Positions 32,270 to 44,570 of a stretch of DNA of 64,000 nt are shown in pieces. This DNA is from Theobroma cacao (lineage: Eukaryota > Streptophyta > Magnoliopsida > Malvales > Malvaceae), in contig NC_030851.1 in NCBI RefSeq assembly GCF_000208745.1, positions 26,978,599 to 27,042,598 on the forward strand. The letters run 5' to 3'. The position numbers and the translations under genes were made by a program. The notes under the pieces are model-generated. The model did no database searches and was not told the origin of the DNA. It saw only the letters and a program-made list of their open reading frames with translations. The stretch's first letter is position 1; every line of letters starts with the position of its first letter.

Positions 32270-35097
32270 TGTAAAACCTCACTCAGTGCATACATGTCAT
32301 GACATATATGCACTGAGTAGCATGTTATTATGCTAGGAAAGCACCTAAGAATAGACGAAACCCGATATCATACCTAACGGTACACTTGAGTTGATTTAAC
32401 CTTGAACTAGTTCAAATATGAATTGTAGGATGAAATTTAATATTTTATAGTCCAGGAGTGACGAAAAATGATTGTTCGGAGTTCGAAGGTTCATTTGGGG
32501 TAAAATTGGAAATTTTGATGTTTAGGGGCAAAAATCATCATTTTGCCACCTAAGATAATAATTTGATCATGGAGTGAAATTTTTGACCAAGATTAACTAT
32601 TTGGAGTATAATTTAATATGGGAAGTGAAAAATTTTAATTCCGGCAATTTTTGAAACATAGGGGCAAAACGGTAATTTTGTCGTCCTGGGGTAAACACTG
32701 TAATTTTCGCCACCCAAAACTTGTCAAAATCATAGGATTTATTTATTTTTCGTATGAACAACTATGGTATGTTAAGTGGTGAAAAATTTAAGTTTAAAGG
32801 ATGAAATTTTAAAAATGGGCCAATGGAAAAGTGACACATGGCACTTTTTAATTGTTTAATATTATTTTAATGGAAAATCAGCCCATTTAAACCCCATACT
32901 AAGTGCTGGCCAGCCATAAGGAAAGAACAAGAGAGAAAATAGAGAGGAAAGGAAGAGAAGAGAAAAAACAAAGAGAAACAAGAAAATTCAAAGGGGAATT
33001 CGCGTTTTTCACCTGTTTACGCATCTAACGGTAAGATTTTTCGACTTTAGCTTGATTTCTACCTTTCCTATGCCTTTGTTTCCATTTAGCATGCTTGAGG
33101 AGAGAGATCTAAAAGTGACATCAAGGGCTGGCCGAATTTCAAAGGGGGAGAAATTGAAATTTTTAGGTTTTGATTTTTAGTTAAATTGATAGTTTTAGTT
33201 AGTTAAATGTGTTTAGAAATTAAATTGGGCAAGAAATCATTAAATTTTCACAATACCCACTCTTGGCTGGATGCTCAATGCTGTACAATGATGATGAATT
33301 GATTTTATTCTAAGGGAAATGAAGAGAAAATGATGAAAAACGATTAAACGTGATAGAAAAACAAAGTAGAAAATTAACCGAGTTAATGTCCCATTTTTGG
33401 CCGAATTTTCCAAGGAAGGGAGTGAGCTGATTTTGTTGTTTTTAGAAGGTTATTGGCTGATATTTAATGGTTAGAAATGTTGGAGAGAGAATGGGATGAT
33501 TTAGAGCTAAAATGGAGCGCGTTAGCAATTTATCGGGCAAAGTGCCAAAAATAGGTTAATACCGCGTTTAAGCCGTTTTAGGCTATTGCATTTCATACCA
33601 TGCATTAGTATAGGATTTAAGTTAATTATATAGTGATTTAGCATCAATGTGATGAATTGTGTAAATTTTTGTAATGTGTCTAGGAGGAGAGCCTTCCGGA
33701 AAAGGCAAAGAAGTCGTACCCGACGAGTAGTGATCGGGGCGCTTAGAAAGCTTTTAGTTTGTACAAACGGTGAGTAAACTTATTATTATTGTAAATTATC
33801 TAGAGTTTATTTTAAATGCCCTTTATGTATTTTATGAAATGAGAACGAGATTAAAACGGGATTTTTGATGTTTTAGGAATAAATGTGACAAATAAAAATA
33901 TATTGTATTGATTATGAAATTGAGTAATTGGAGGCTACAAATTGACTTGAAAAATATATATTTTCCTAGGAATGGCTTATGAGAAATGAGTATATGTGGC
34001 TATATTTTGTGAATGCATTGGGAAATTTATGTAAGTTGTTTTACTATGCAGGCTGGATAAATAAATAAAAGCCACGTTATACTGTCGAAATTTTATTAAA
34101 ATTGGTGGGTTAGTCACTGCAGTGACGGGTTTCCGTGGACTGCCTATTAGAGGGGCACGGTAAACCCAGTTATATAGTTACTCCGGTTGTAGAGGCGAGG
34201 AGGGTAACTCCCGGGGTAGTGTTAGAGTTCACTTCACGTCGAACCCCCACGTGAATGTGTAACTCGGCCAACGCCAAGGAACGGCTTGTTTTCAAAACTA
34301 GAATGTGTTTAACATGTAAACATCTTAACAACCTTGGCGGACTCGGTTATATGCCTCGGCCAAGGTATCCCCGAGGACTAGATTTTGGCTTGAGCCATGT
34401 TTTTAATAAAGGTTATAAGCCTTGACAACTGTTTTGGTAAATTACAAATGTTTTATGGTTTAAGAAAGAAATTGAAAACCTTATGAAATGGTTTGTGATT
34501 TGTTGTTTAAACTTGCCTCCATTTTACTCGCCTTTAGATATTTATGATAATGTCTGTTTACTCATTGGGATTGCAAAATCTCACCCACCTCCTTTCCAAA
34601 CATTTCAGGTCTGTGGTAGCTTGTAGATACCTTATTTTATCGAGGATTCTAGTTGACATCTTTATCTCACAGACACTAGGTTACTATCACCAATACTTGG
34701 TGTATTTTGGGCCACTTGTCATTGTAATTATTATTGTACATTATAACTTTGTAAATTATTGTATGTATGAATTTATTTTACTTCCAAGTTATAAAAGATT
34801 TCTTACACGTATTTCTATAAATATTGTTTTATATAAAAATCTTATATTTTAATCAATATTTTGAATAGTAATATTTATCTATAAATCCGTTTAAAATATT
34901 TTTGTCTTTTGATTTACTTGAGCCGGAAACTACTGGAAATTGTTTAAAATGGAATGTTTAAAAACGATTTCTCACAAAAAAGGCAAGAAACTGATATGTA
35001 AGCCTTGCGGGGTTCTGATTGGCATTCTAGGTAATGAGTGTCAATCGGGACGTCGCGGCGATTGTCATGGGTCTGAGAGAGGTTCCGGGTCGTGACA
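32270..35097 (+). repeat. 5' LTR of element A
   Basis: Starts TGTAAAACCTC, ends CCGGGTCGTGACA. It contains ATTAGAGGGGCACGGTAAACC near 34148 and a purine tract near 32920-32990. It matches 40195-43016 over its length. Confidence 0.95.
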
Positions 35098-35104
35098 ATT
35101 CAGC

Positions 35105-35116
35105 TGGTATCAGAGC
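35105..35116 (+). other. Primer binding site of element A (tRNA-iMet type)
   Basis: TGGTATCAGAGC, 7 bases after the LTR end at 35097. Confidence 0.95.
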
Positions 35117-35282
35117 TTTATGACTTTGAAAGAAGTTTTTGATTTTTAAAGTTCTTGGATTTAAAGTTATTTTAAAATAATTTACAATGTCGGTGTGGCC
35201 CAGTTAAGATTAGTTAGTTGCATGTAGTTGCATATAGAGTCTTAAGTCGTTTAAACCAATTTTGTTCTTTTTGTAGATCATT

Positions 35283-36673
35283 ATGCCTCCTCGACGTGAG
35301 CTACCACCTATCACTAGATTTACCGGTAGGGGAAGAGGTCGCCCCAGACAGAGTTGGCCAGATTCCATAGAAAAAGAGTCGGCTGCATCTTCATTTAGAG
35401 CAGTTCCTACTGCTGAGTCTACTGACATTCCTCTACCTCCTCCACCACCTGCTGCTACTCCTGGCATACCTGCCATGACACTTGAGGCAGCTCAAGCATT
35501 AGCAACTTTTCTCGCTGCTCTTGCAGGCCAGGCTCAGACTGGTCTAGTTCCACCCACTATTTCTCCTGTAACAGCCCCAATGCCACCACCTCCTATTCCA
35601 CCCCAGACACTAGACGTCTCCATTTCTAAGAAATTGAAGGAAGCCCGACAGTTAGGTTGCGTCTCGTTTATTTGTGAGTTGGATGCCACTGCAGCTAAGG
35701 ATTAGGTTAATCAAGTTTCGGAGACTCTTTCTGATATGAGATTAGATGATGATATGAAGCTAACGGTGGCTACTAGATTATTAGAGAAGAGGGCTCGTAC
35801 TTGGTGGAATTCGGTGAACTCCCGTTGCACTACTCCTCAGACATGGTCTGACTTCCTCAGAGAATTTGATGGTCAATATTTTACTTACTTTCATCAGAAA
35901 GAAAAGAAAAGAGAATTTCTGAGCTTGAAACAAGGAAATCTAACTGTAGAGGAGTATGAGACTCGTTTTAACGAGTTGATGTTATACGTGCCAGATCTGG
36001 TGAAATCTGAGCAGGATCAGGCTAATTATTTCGAGGAAGGGCTCCGTAATGAGATCAGGGAATGGATGACAGCGACTAGTAGGGAGCCACATAAGGAAGT
36101 CGTGCAGATGGCCTTACAGGCTGAGATGCTCGCCACTGAGAATAGACGGATTTAAGCTGAATTCGCAAAGAGAAGGAATCCACCTACGTTCCGAGTCAGT
36201 CTTCAAAAAGAGGTAGAGATTCGACATCTACTGCAGGAATTACTACCTCAACGTCTGTGGCATCCACTAGACCTCCATCTCAGCAGTTACAGCCGAGATC
36301 TTCTAGATTTGATCGGCCAGTGATGAATAGATAAGAGGGGACTTCAGGAGGATTGGACAGATGTCGTAATTGCGGAGGATTTCATGTTGGGTCATGTAGA
36401 CAGCTTGTAAAGTGTTTTCAATGCGGCCAACAAGGGCATAGCAAGAAAGATTGTCGTCAGTTGAGACGGGGTACAGTAACTACTTCTACTCCTCCGACTC
36501 GTCTTAGTATACCGCGGAGAGACATTTTAGGATCACAGTCTAGACAGGGCCCAATGATACGGTCTGGCATGAGGAGTAATACCCCAGAGCAGCCATCTTC
36601 CATACCGCAGCCCCAGATTTCGACCAGGGTTTTTGCAGTGACTGAGGATGAAGCCCGAGTTCGACCAGCATAG
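35283..36673 (+). pseudogene. gag: gag of element A, broken
   Basis: Gag forms the capsid-like particle and binds element RNA. The N-terminus MPPRRELPPITR and a Pro-rich linker are followed by the retrotransposon gag domain (about 35730-36150: RTWWNSV, FLREFDGQYF, REFLSLKQGNLTVEEYETRF). A CCHC knuckle CFQCGQQGHSKKDC lies at 36413-36454. Stops occur at 35703 (TAG, where Trp is expected), 36153 (TAA, Gln expected) and near 36331. Between about 36190 and 36353 the frame shifts, so the knuckle is in another frame. The ATG at 35283 follows the primer site by ~165 bp, normal for the family. Confidence 0.88.
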
Positions 36674-39600
36674 TGACAGGTACTATGATTGTGTTTGATA
36701 GAGATGCACATGTTTTGATAGATTCAGGCTCCGATAGATCATATGTGAGCATATCATTTGCATCATTCTCATATAGGAACTTGTCACCATTAAAGGAAGA
36801 GATTGTAGTGCATACTCCTCTAGGCGAGCGGTTAGTAAGAAATACGTATTATAGAGACTGTGGTATTAAAGTTGTGAAAGAAGAATTATGGGTGATTTAA
36901 TCCCTTTGGAGATACAGGACTTTGATTTGATCTTGGGTATGGATTGATTGTCCACTCATCGAGCAAAGGTGGATTGTTTTAAGAAAGAAGTGACTCTCCA
37001 GAGTTCAGAGGGAGCAGAAGTGGTATTTACGGGGAAGCGTCAAGTATTACCGTTTTGTGTAATCTCGGCCCTCAAAGCTTTGAAATTGGTGCGAAAGGGA
37101 TATCCGACATACTTGGCTGATGTGATTGATATATCAAGGGAGGAACCTAAGTTAGAGAATGTCCCCGTAGTAAGTGAGTTCCTTGATGTATTTCCTGATG
37201 AATTACCGAGATTTCATCCCGATCGTGAGTTTGAATTCACCATTGACTTAATTTCGGGTGCTGCCCCTATCTCTATTCCTCCATATAGAATGGCTCCGGC
37301 AGAGTTGAAGAAGTTGAAAGTACAATTGCAAGAGTTAGTGGACAAGGGTTTTATACGGCTTAGTATAACTCTGTGGGGAGCACCGATTTTATTTGTGAAA
37401 AAGAAAGATGGTACACTTCAGTTATGTATAGATTACCGACAAGTTAACAAAATGACCATTAAGAACAAGTATCCGTTGCCGAGGATTGATGATCTTTTCG
37501 ATCAATTACAGGGAGCTACAGTGTTTTCTAAGGTTGATCTAAGGTCTGGGTATCATCAATTGAGGATTAAAGAACATGACATACCCAAGACAGCGTTCAG
37601 GACTCGGTACGATTATTATGAGTTCTTAGTCATGCCTTTCGAGTTAACTAACGCACCGACAGCTTTTATGGATCTCATGAACAAGGTGTTCCACCCTTAC
37701 TTGGACAAGTTTGTTATTGTGTTCATTGATGATATCCTGGTTTACTCGAGAGATAATAATGAGCTTGCTAACCACTTGCGTATAGTATTACAGACTTTGC
37801 GGGAAAGACAGTTGTATGCAAATTTTTTGAACTGTGAGTTTTGGTTTCAGGAAGTGGTATTGTTAGGACACGTAGTATTGGGAGCTGGAATATATGTTGA
37901 TCCCAAGAAGATAGAGGCAATTTTACAATGGGAGCAACCTAAGACGGTGACGGAGGTTCGTAGTTTCCTCGGATTAGCTGGTTATTATCGAAGGTTTGTT
38001 CAGGGGATTTCCTTAATAGTAGCTCCTTGGACCCGTCTAACTCGTAAAGGAGTTAAGTTTGTGTGGGATGATGTTTCTGAGAATTGATTTCAGGAGCTAA
38101 AGAATCGATTAACCTCCGCTCCCGTTTTAACACTTCCTGTTAGTGGTAAGGGATTTGTAGTTTATAGTGATGCCTCAAAGTTGGGGTTGGGGTGCGTATT
38201 GATGCAGGATGAAAAAGTTGTGGCTTATGCTTCTAGACAGCTAAAGAGGCATGAAGCAAATTACCCTACCCATGATGTAGAGTTAGCAGCAGTGGTGTTT
38301 GCTTTAAAAATCTGGAGGCATTACTTGTATGGTGAGCATTGTCGGGTATTTACGGATCACAAGAGTTTAAAATATTTGCTCACTCAGAAGGAGCTTAATT
38401 TGAGACAAAAGCGATGGTTGGAGTTGATAAAAGATTATGACTTGGTGATAGACTCTCATCCGAGAAAGGCGAACGTAGTAGCTGATGCCTTAAGTCGTAA
38501 GTCTTCATCATCTTTAGTAGCACTTCAGAGTTGTTATTTTCCAGCATTATTAGAGATGAAATTTCTTGGGGTCTAATTGAGAAATGGTGAGGATGGATCC
38601 TTATTGGCAAGCTTCATAGTGCGACCTTCGTTACTTGATCAGATCCAGGATATTCAGAGGTCTGGTGATGAGTTAAGAAAAGAAATTCAAAAACTGACCG
38701 ATGGGGGAGTTAGTGAGTTCAAATTCGAAGAGGATAACGTATTGATGTTTAGAGACTGAGTTTGTGTTCTTGAGGGAAACCAGCTAAGACAGGCGATCAT
38801 GGAAAAAGCCCATTCATCTGCCTATGCATTACATCCTAGAAGCACCAAGATGTATAGGACTATCAGGGAGAATTATTGGTGGCCAAGTATGAAGCGAGAC
38901 GTAGCAGAATTTGTAGCAAAGTGTCTCGTATGTCAGCAAGTTAAGGTGGAGCATCAAAGGCCAGCAGGTACACTTCAGTCTTTACCTGTTCTTGAGTGGA
39001 AATGGGAGCATGTAACTATGGATTTTGTTTTGGGACTGCCGCGGACACAGAGGGGAAAGGATGCAATTTGGGTGATCGTAGATCGGTTGACTAAGTCCAC
39101 TCACTTTTTAGCTGTCCATAGTACATACTCTATTGAGAAGCTGGCTCAGCTCTATATAGATGAGATTGTGAGGCTACATGGAGTTCCCGTCTCTATAGTG
39201 TCAGATCGAGATCCTCGATTCATTTCTCGATTCTGGCCAAAATTTCAAGAAGCTCTCGAAACCAAATTGAAATTTAGCACTACTTTTCACCCACAGACGG
39301 ATGGTCAGTCAGAAAGGGCTATCTAGACTATGGAGGATATGTTGAGGGCTTGTGTCATGGATTTTCTTGGGAGTTGGGATAGACACTTGCCGTTAGTGGA
39401 ATTTGCTTACAACAACAGCTTTCAGTCTAGCATCGGTATGGCACTGTACGAAGCTTTATATGGAAGGAAATGTCGTACTCCACTTTGTTGGGATGAAGTG
39501 GGTGAAAGAAAGTTAGTTAGTGTGGAATTGATCGATTTAACTAATGACAAGATCAAGGTTATACGAGAAAGGCTAAAGGTAGCCCAAGATAGGCAGAAGA

Positions 39601-40155
39601 GCTATGCAGATATACGGAGAAAAAACTTGGAGTTTGAGATCGATGATAGAGTTTTTCTTAAGGTTTCTTCTTGGAAAGGTAATAATCTAAATGCTTTGTG
39701 GTATTAAGTTTTATTTGATTATATTATTGTGGTAAATTATGATATCTTGTTGGATAATAAAAGGTGTGATCCGGTTTGCAAAGCGAGGAAAGCTCAATCC
39801 GAGATACATTGGACCTTTTCGTATTATTGAAAGAATAGGGCCAGTGGCGTATAGACTAGAATTACCTCCGGAGTTAGATCGGATCCACAACGTTTTCCAT
39901 GTCTCCATGCTTAAGAAATATGTACCAGATCCCTCTCACATCCTTGAAGCACCTCCGATTGAGTTGCATGACGATTTGAAGTTCGATGTGCAACCTATAA
40001 GTATCTTGAATCGAAAGGATCGAGTACTAAGGAACAAGAGTATTTCAATGGTCAAAGTGTTGTGGAAAAGTGCTTGAATGGAGGAAATGACATGGGAAGT
40101 AGAGTATCAGATGAGGAACCAATACCAACATCTATTTGTCAAATCTGGTAAGTGA
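36673..40155 (+). pseudogene. pol: pol of element A: protease, reverse transcriptase, RNase H, integrase, chromodomain (broken)
   Basis: Protease: LIDSGSDRSYVS with the Asp at about 36721. RT: about 37150-37900, with the catalytic [10 protein letters not shown] at 37719-37748. RNase H: 38150-38510 ([25 protein letters not shown]). Integrase: HHCC zinc domain within 38799-38940, then catalytic Asp in TMDFVLGLP, Asp in IVSDRDPRF and Glu in QTDGQSERAI. The C-terminal [19 protein letters not shown] region and chromodomain end near 40155. Stops are at 38085 (TGA), 38574 (TAA), 38757 (TGA), 39324 (TAG) and 40075 (TGA), with a frameshift between 36900 and 36948. Catalytic residues themselves are preserved. 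A GT...AG insertion of 85 bp lies at 39679-39763. Confidence 0.93.
39679..39763 (+). other. 85-bp intron-like insertion between integrase and chromodomain of element A
   Basis: The frame runs to SSWKG-type codons at 39678, then AT-rich sequence starting GTAATA and ending TAAAAG, then continues [18 protein letters not shown] from 39764. Removing 39679-39763 joins G and GT into a Gly codon and restores the frame found at the same place in related elements and in element C (about 56700-56730), which lacks the insert. The insert is also flanked by AAAGGT direct repeats (39675-39680 and 39760-39765). It could be a spliceosomal intron or a small filler/transposon insertion. Confidence 0.6.
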
Positions 40156-40180
40156 AATTTTGAGGTCAAAATTTTATATT

Positions 40181-40193
40181 AAGGGGGGTAGAA
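40181..40193 (+). other. Polypurine tract of element A
   Basis: AAGGGGGGTAGAA directly precedes the TG of the 3' LTR; this is the plus-strand DNA primer site. Confidence 0.9.
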
Positions 40194-40194
40194 T

Positions 40195-43016
40195 TGTAAC
40201 TCCGACCCTATAAACACATGTCATGACATACATGCACTAAATAGCATGTTATTATGCTAGGAAAGCACCTAAGAATAGACGAAACCCGGTATCATACCTA
40301 ACGGTACACTTGAGTTGATTTAACCTCGAACTAGTTCAAATAGGAAATGTAGGATGAAATTTAATGTTTTATAGTCCAGGAATGACTAAAAATGATTGTT
40401 CAGAGTTCGAGGGTTCATTTGGGGTAAAATTGGAAATTTTGATGTTGGGGGGCAAAAATCGTCATTTTGTCACTTAAGATAATAATTTGATCATGGAGTG
40501 AAATTTTTGACCAAGATTAACTATTTGGAGTATAATTTAATGATAGGAGGTGAAAATTTTCAATTTCGGTAATTTTCGAAACATAGAGGCAAAACGGTAT
40601 TTTTGTCGTCCCAGGGTAAAAACCGTAATTTTCACCACCCAAAACTTGTCTAAATCATAGGATTTATTTATTTTTGGCATGAACAACTATGGTATGTTAA
40701 GTGGTGAAAAATTTAAGTTTAAAGGATGAAATTTTAAAAATGGGCCAATGAAAAAGTGACACATGGCACTTTTTAATTGTTTAATATATTTTGATGGAAA
40801 ATCAGCCTATTTAAACCCCATACTAAGTGCTGGCCGGCCATAAGGAAAGAACAAGAGAGAAAATAGAGAGGAAAGGAAGAAAAGAGAAAAACCAAAGAGA
40901 AACAAGAAAATTCAAAGGGGAATTCACGTTTTTCGCCTGTTTACGCGTCTAACGGTAAGATTTTTCAACTTTAGCTTGATTTCTACCTTTCCTATGCCTT
41001 TGTTTCCATTTAGCATGCTTGAGGAGAGAGATCTAAAAGTGACATCAAGGGCTGGCCGAATTTCAAGGGGGGAGAAATTGAAATTTTTAGGTTTTGATTT
41101 TTAGTTAAATTGATAGCTTTAGTTAGTTAAATGTGTTTAGAAATTAAATTGGGCAAGAAAGCATTAAATTTTCACAATACCCACCCTTGGCCGAATCTAC
41201 AATGAGGTGCAATGATGATGATCTGATTTTTATTCTAAGAGAAATGAAGAGAAAATGATGAAAAATGGTTAAATGTGATAGAAAAACAAAGTAGAAAATT
41301 TACCGAGTTAATGTCCCATTTTTGGCCGAATTTTCCAAGGAGGAAAGTGAACTGATTTTGGTGATTTTAGAAGGTTATTGGCTGATATTTAATGGTTAGA
41401 AATGTTGGAGAGAGAATGGGACGATTTAGAGCTAAAATAGAGCGCGTTAGCAATTTATCGGATAAAGTGCCAAAAATAGGTTAATACCGCGTTTAAGCCG
41501 TTTTAGGCTATTTCATTTGATACCATGCATTAGTATAGGATTTAAATCAATTATATAGTGATTTAGCATCAATGTGGTGAATTGGGTAAATTTTGCAATG
41601 TGTCTAGTCGGAGAGCTTTCCGGTAAAGGCAAGGAAGTCATACCCTACCAACAGTGATCGGGGCACCTAGGAAGCATTTCATCTGTACAAACGGTGAGTG
41701 AACCTATTATTATTGTAAATTATTTAGAGTTTATTTTTAAATGCTCTTTATGTATTTTATGAAACGAAAATGAGATTAAAACGGGATTTTTGATGTTTTA
41801 GAAATAAATGTGACAAATAAAAATATATTGTGTTGATTATGAAATTGAGTAATTGGAGGTTACCAATTGTCTTGAAAAATATATTTTCTTATGAATGGCT
41901 TATGATATATGAGTATATGTGGCTATATTTTATAATTGCATTGGGAATAGAATGTAAGCTGTCTTTTACTATGCAAGCTGGATGAATAAATAAAAGCCAC
42001 GTTATACTGTCGAAATTTTATTAAAATTGGTGGGTTTAGTCACTACAGTGACGGGTTTCCGTGGATTGCCAATTAGAGGGGCACGGTAAACCTGGTTTCA
42101 TAGTTATTCCAGTTGTAGAGGTGAGGAGGGTAACTCTCGGGGTAGTGTTAGAGTTCACTTCACGTCGAACCCCCACGTGAATGTGTAACTCGGCCAACGT
42201 CAAGGAACGGCTTGTTTTCAAAACTAGAATGTGTTTTTAACATATAAATATCTTAACAACTTTGGCGGACTTGGTTAGATGCCTCAGCCAAGGTATCCCC
42301 GATAATTAGATTTTGGCTTGAGCCATATTTTTAATAAAGGTTATAAGCCTTGACAATTGTTTTGGTAAATTACAAATGTTTTATGGTTTAAGAAAGAAAT
42401 TGAAAACCTTATGAAATGGTTTGTGATTTGTTGTTTAAACTTGCCTCCATTTTACTCGCCTTTAGATATTTATGATAATGTCTGTTTACTCATTGGGATT
42501 GCAAAATCTCACCCACCTCCTTTCCAAACATTTCAGGCTTGTGGTAGCTTGTAGATACCTTATTTTGTCGACGATTCCAGTTGACATCTTTATCTCACAG
42601 ACAATACGTTACTATCACTAATACTTGGTGTATTTTGGGCCACTTATCATTGTAATTATTATTGCACATTATAACTTTGTAAATTATTGTATATATGAAT
42701 TTATTTTACTTCCAAGTTATAAAAGATTTCTTACACGTATTTTTATTTTATATAGAAATTTTATATTTTAATCAATATTTTGAATAGTAATATTTGTCTA
42801 TAAATCCTTTTAAAATATTTTTGTCTTTTGATTTACTTGAGCCGAAAACTACTGGAAATTGTTTAAAATGGAATGTTTAAAAACGATTTCTCACAGAAAA
42901 GGCAAGAAACTGATATGTAAGCCTTGCGGGGTTCTGATTGGCATTTCTGGTAATGAGTTTCAATCGGGACGTCGCGGTGGTTGTCATGGGTCCTAGGGAG
43001 GTTCCGGGTCGTGACA
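40195..43016 (+). repeat. 3' LTR of element A
   Basis: Starts TGTAACTCCGACC, ends CCGGGTCGTGACA. It aligns with 32270-35097; differences are mostly single-base. Confidence 0.95.
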
Positions 43017-44570
43017 TCCGTCGATATGCCTGGATTGAGGCAACGAGGATCCTAAAGACACATAATATTTTAGTTAAAGTTCATATCACTTTAAGTCTAG
43101 ACAAATGTGGTGTAAGGGAAATAGTGGTAGTTATCTATACAAAGAATCTAAGAGTTGGCTTTTATTTTGTATGACTCGAACAGATTATAAAGTAGTTGTT
43201 TAAATGACTAGATGTGTATGGGAATCTTTTGGTATGACAGAGGTAAACTAGCAATGTAATTATCACAGAAGGATATTCACCTTAGTGGCGTGGTTGGTCA
43301 CCTTAAATTAGTATATAGGACTGACGTAGAAAGTCATTAATGGTACAAACAATTACGAGACTTGATAAATGATTACCAATTAATCGTAGAAAGATGAAAT
43401 TGAAATCTCAGTTGCAGTTACAATTCGGAAGGATATGGGAGAAATCAATGAGGATATAGGTGACACTTAGAAAGGATGATGTGATTAAGTCAAGGATTGT
43501 AAAATTTAAGTATGGAGCGAATTACAAAATGATGCCATGACATTATGAGGTAATAATTGGGCACAAATATAGCCAATGGAATTAAATTATGGAACTTAGG
43601 AAAAGATGAATCCTTGATTTAATAAAGAATGTGAATGTAGAGTATGGAGAAAGATGAACTATTTTCATGGTCATTTGTACTGAAAGTCAACAGAACTATT
43701 TGAGTTACATGACAAGAAAGACAATTAATTGTGAATGTTAAGGAATTGTGGAATGTCATAAATGGGGGATATTTTTGTGTGTGGTATTATATATTGAGAA
43801 TTTGATGCACAATATGGCAAGATTGTCCTAAGGTGGAACCTATTGGTCGAAGATAAATGTTAAAGGATAAAAGAAGCTTGAAAATATTGACTCAGCTTAG
43901 TGCATATGATAAGCAAAAGAAAAGATATGCCTGGTCATAAAGATTGTGGGATAGGCTTGGAGGAAAGCCAAATGCTTGAGCATGATCCCTGTAGTAACTT
44001 AAAGATGGAAGAACTTATTCGTGGAAGAAATTTCCAGCATCCATAGCGCTATAACACTAACTCTTTAGCGTTGCAGCATTAAAACTATCCCATGTCTAGC
44101 AGCCGCGATGCTATAGCACTGACTGTCCAACATCACAGCGTTACGAATACCTCATGTCTATGATGCATGAGCAAGATGGGAGTGGCACGATAATGATCTT
44201 ACAAGTTGAATTATGGTCATTGGTCATTGAGCTCTGTTATTTGGGAGTTTTAAATGTTCCGAAGAATGTTTACATGAATGAATTGAAAAGTTTCTTTATC
44301 GCCTTGTATATGGTCATATAATTAAAAGAGAAATTGAAAGATTCTTGAAATGGCTACATTGAGATAAGATATCATGTGAAGTATTAAGCTGGATAATATG
44401 TTGACCAAAGTCAAATCTTAAGAAATAAAGTAGACGAGAGATTAAGCCTTGTTAAAGGCTAAGGAAAAGTGAGCGAAGAGTTAGATGAATATATGAGATA
44501 TGGATAAGGGATGTCAATACCAAGTGATGAAAGTGTGAATGAAGGATTACAAGGGTGGTATAGAAAATGG
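43017..44570 (+). mobile_element. Right internal part of element B, no recognisable genes
   Basis: After element A the sequence continues B's interior. All frames are dense with stops. A block at 44036-44150 has repeated AGCGCTATA / AGCGTTGCAGC / GATGCTATAGCAC phrases similar in style to the hairpin clusters seen in the LTRs. No LTR B copy is seen before the LINE sequence resumes. The exact border with the LINE is unclear (44570-44640). Confidence 0.45.

Larger units (their letters stand above)
32270..43016 (+). mobile_element. Element A: almost full-length Ty3/gypsy chromovirus of Del/Tekay type
   Basis: 10.75 kb: 5' LTR 32270-35097, primer site 35105-35116, gag, protease, RT, RNase H, integrase, chromodomain, purine tract 40181-40193, 3' LTR 40195-43016. 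Flanks are TCTGT (32265-32269) and TCCGT (43017-43021), a target duplication with one later change. LTRs are 2828 and 2822 bp and differ by several percent by eye, so the insertion is not recent. Domain order, long LTRs and the C-terminal chromodomain fit the Del/Tekay clade. Coding capacity is broken by at least eight stops and two or more frameshifts. Confidence 0.93.
28870..44570 (+). mobile_element. Element B: non-autonomous LTR retrotransposon, 3' LTR missing, split by element A
   Basis: The 5' LTR is 28870-31608, with a primer binding site at 31612-31623. The internal sequence is 31609-32269 plus 43017 to about 44570. No gag knuckle, protease, RT or integrase is recognisable; one open frame (31810-32269) of unknown family is seen. 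No copy of the LTR is found before the LINE resumes near 44570-44640, so the right end has been lost by deletion. The right border is therefore approximate. It resembles large retrotransposon derivatives (LARDs). Confidence 0.65.

Noticed and set aside
42938..43174. 78-codon ORF spanning the end of the 3' LTR of element A into element B
   Set aside because: It crosses a transposon junction, so it cannot be an old gene, and has no recognisable domain.
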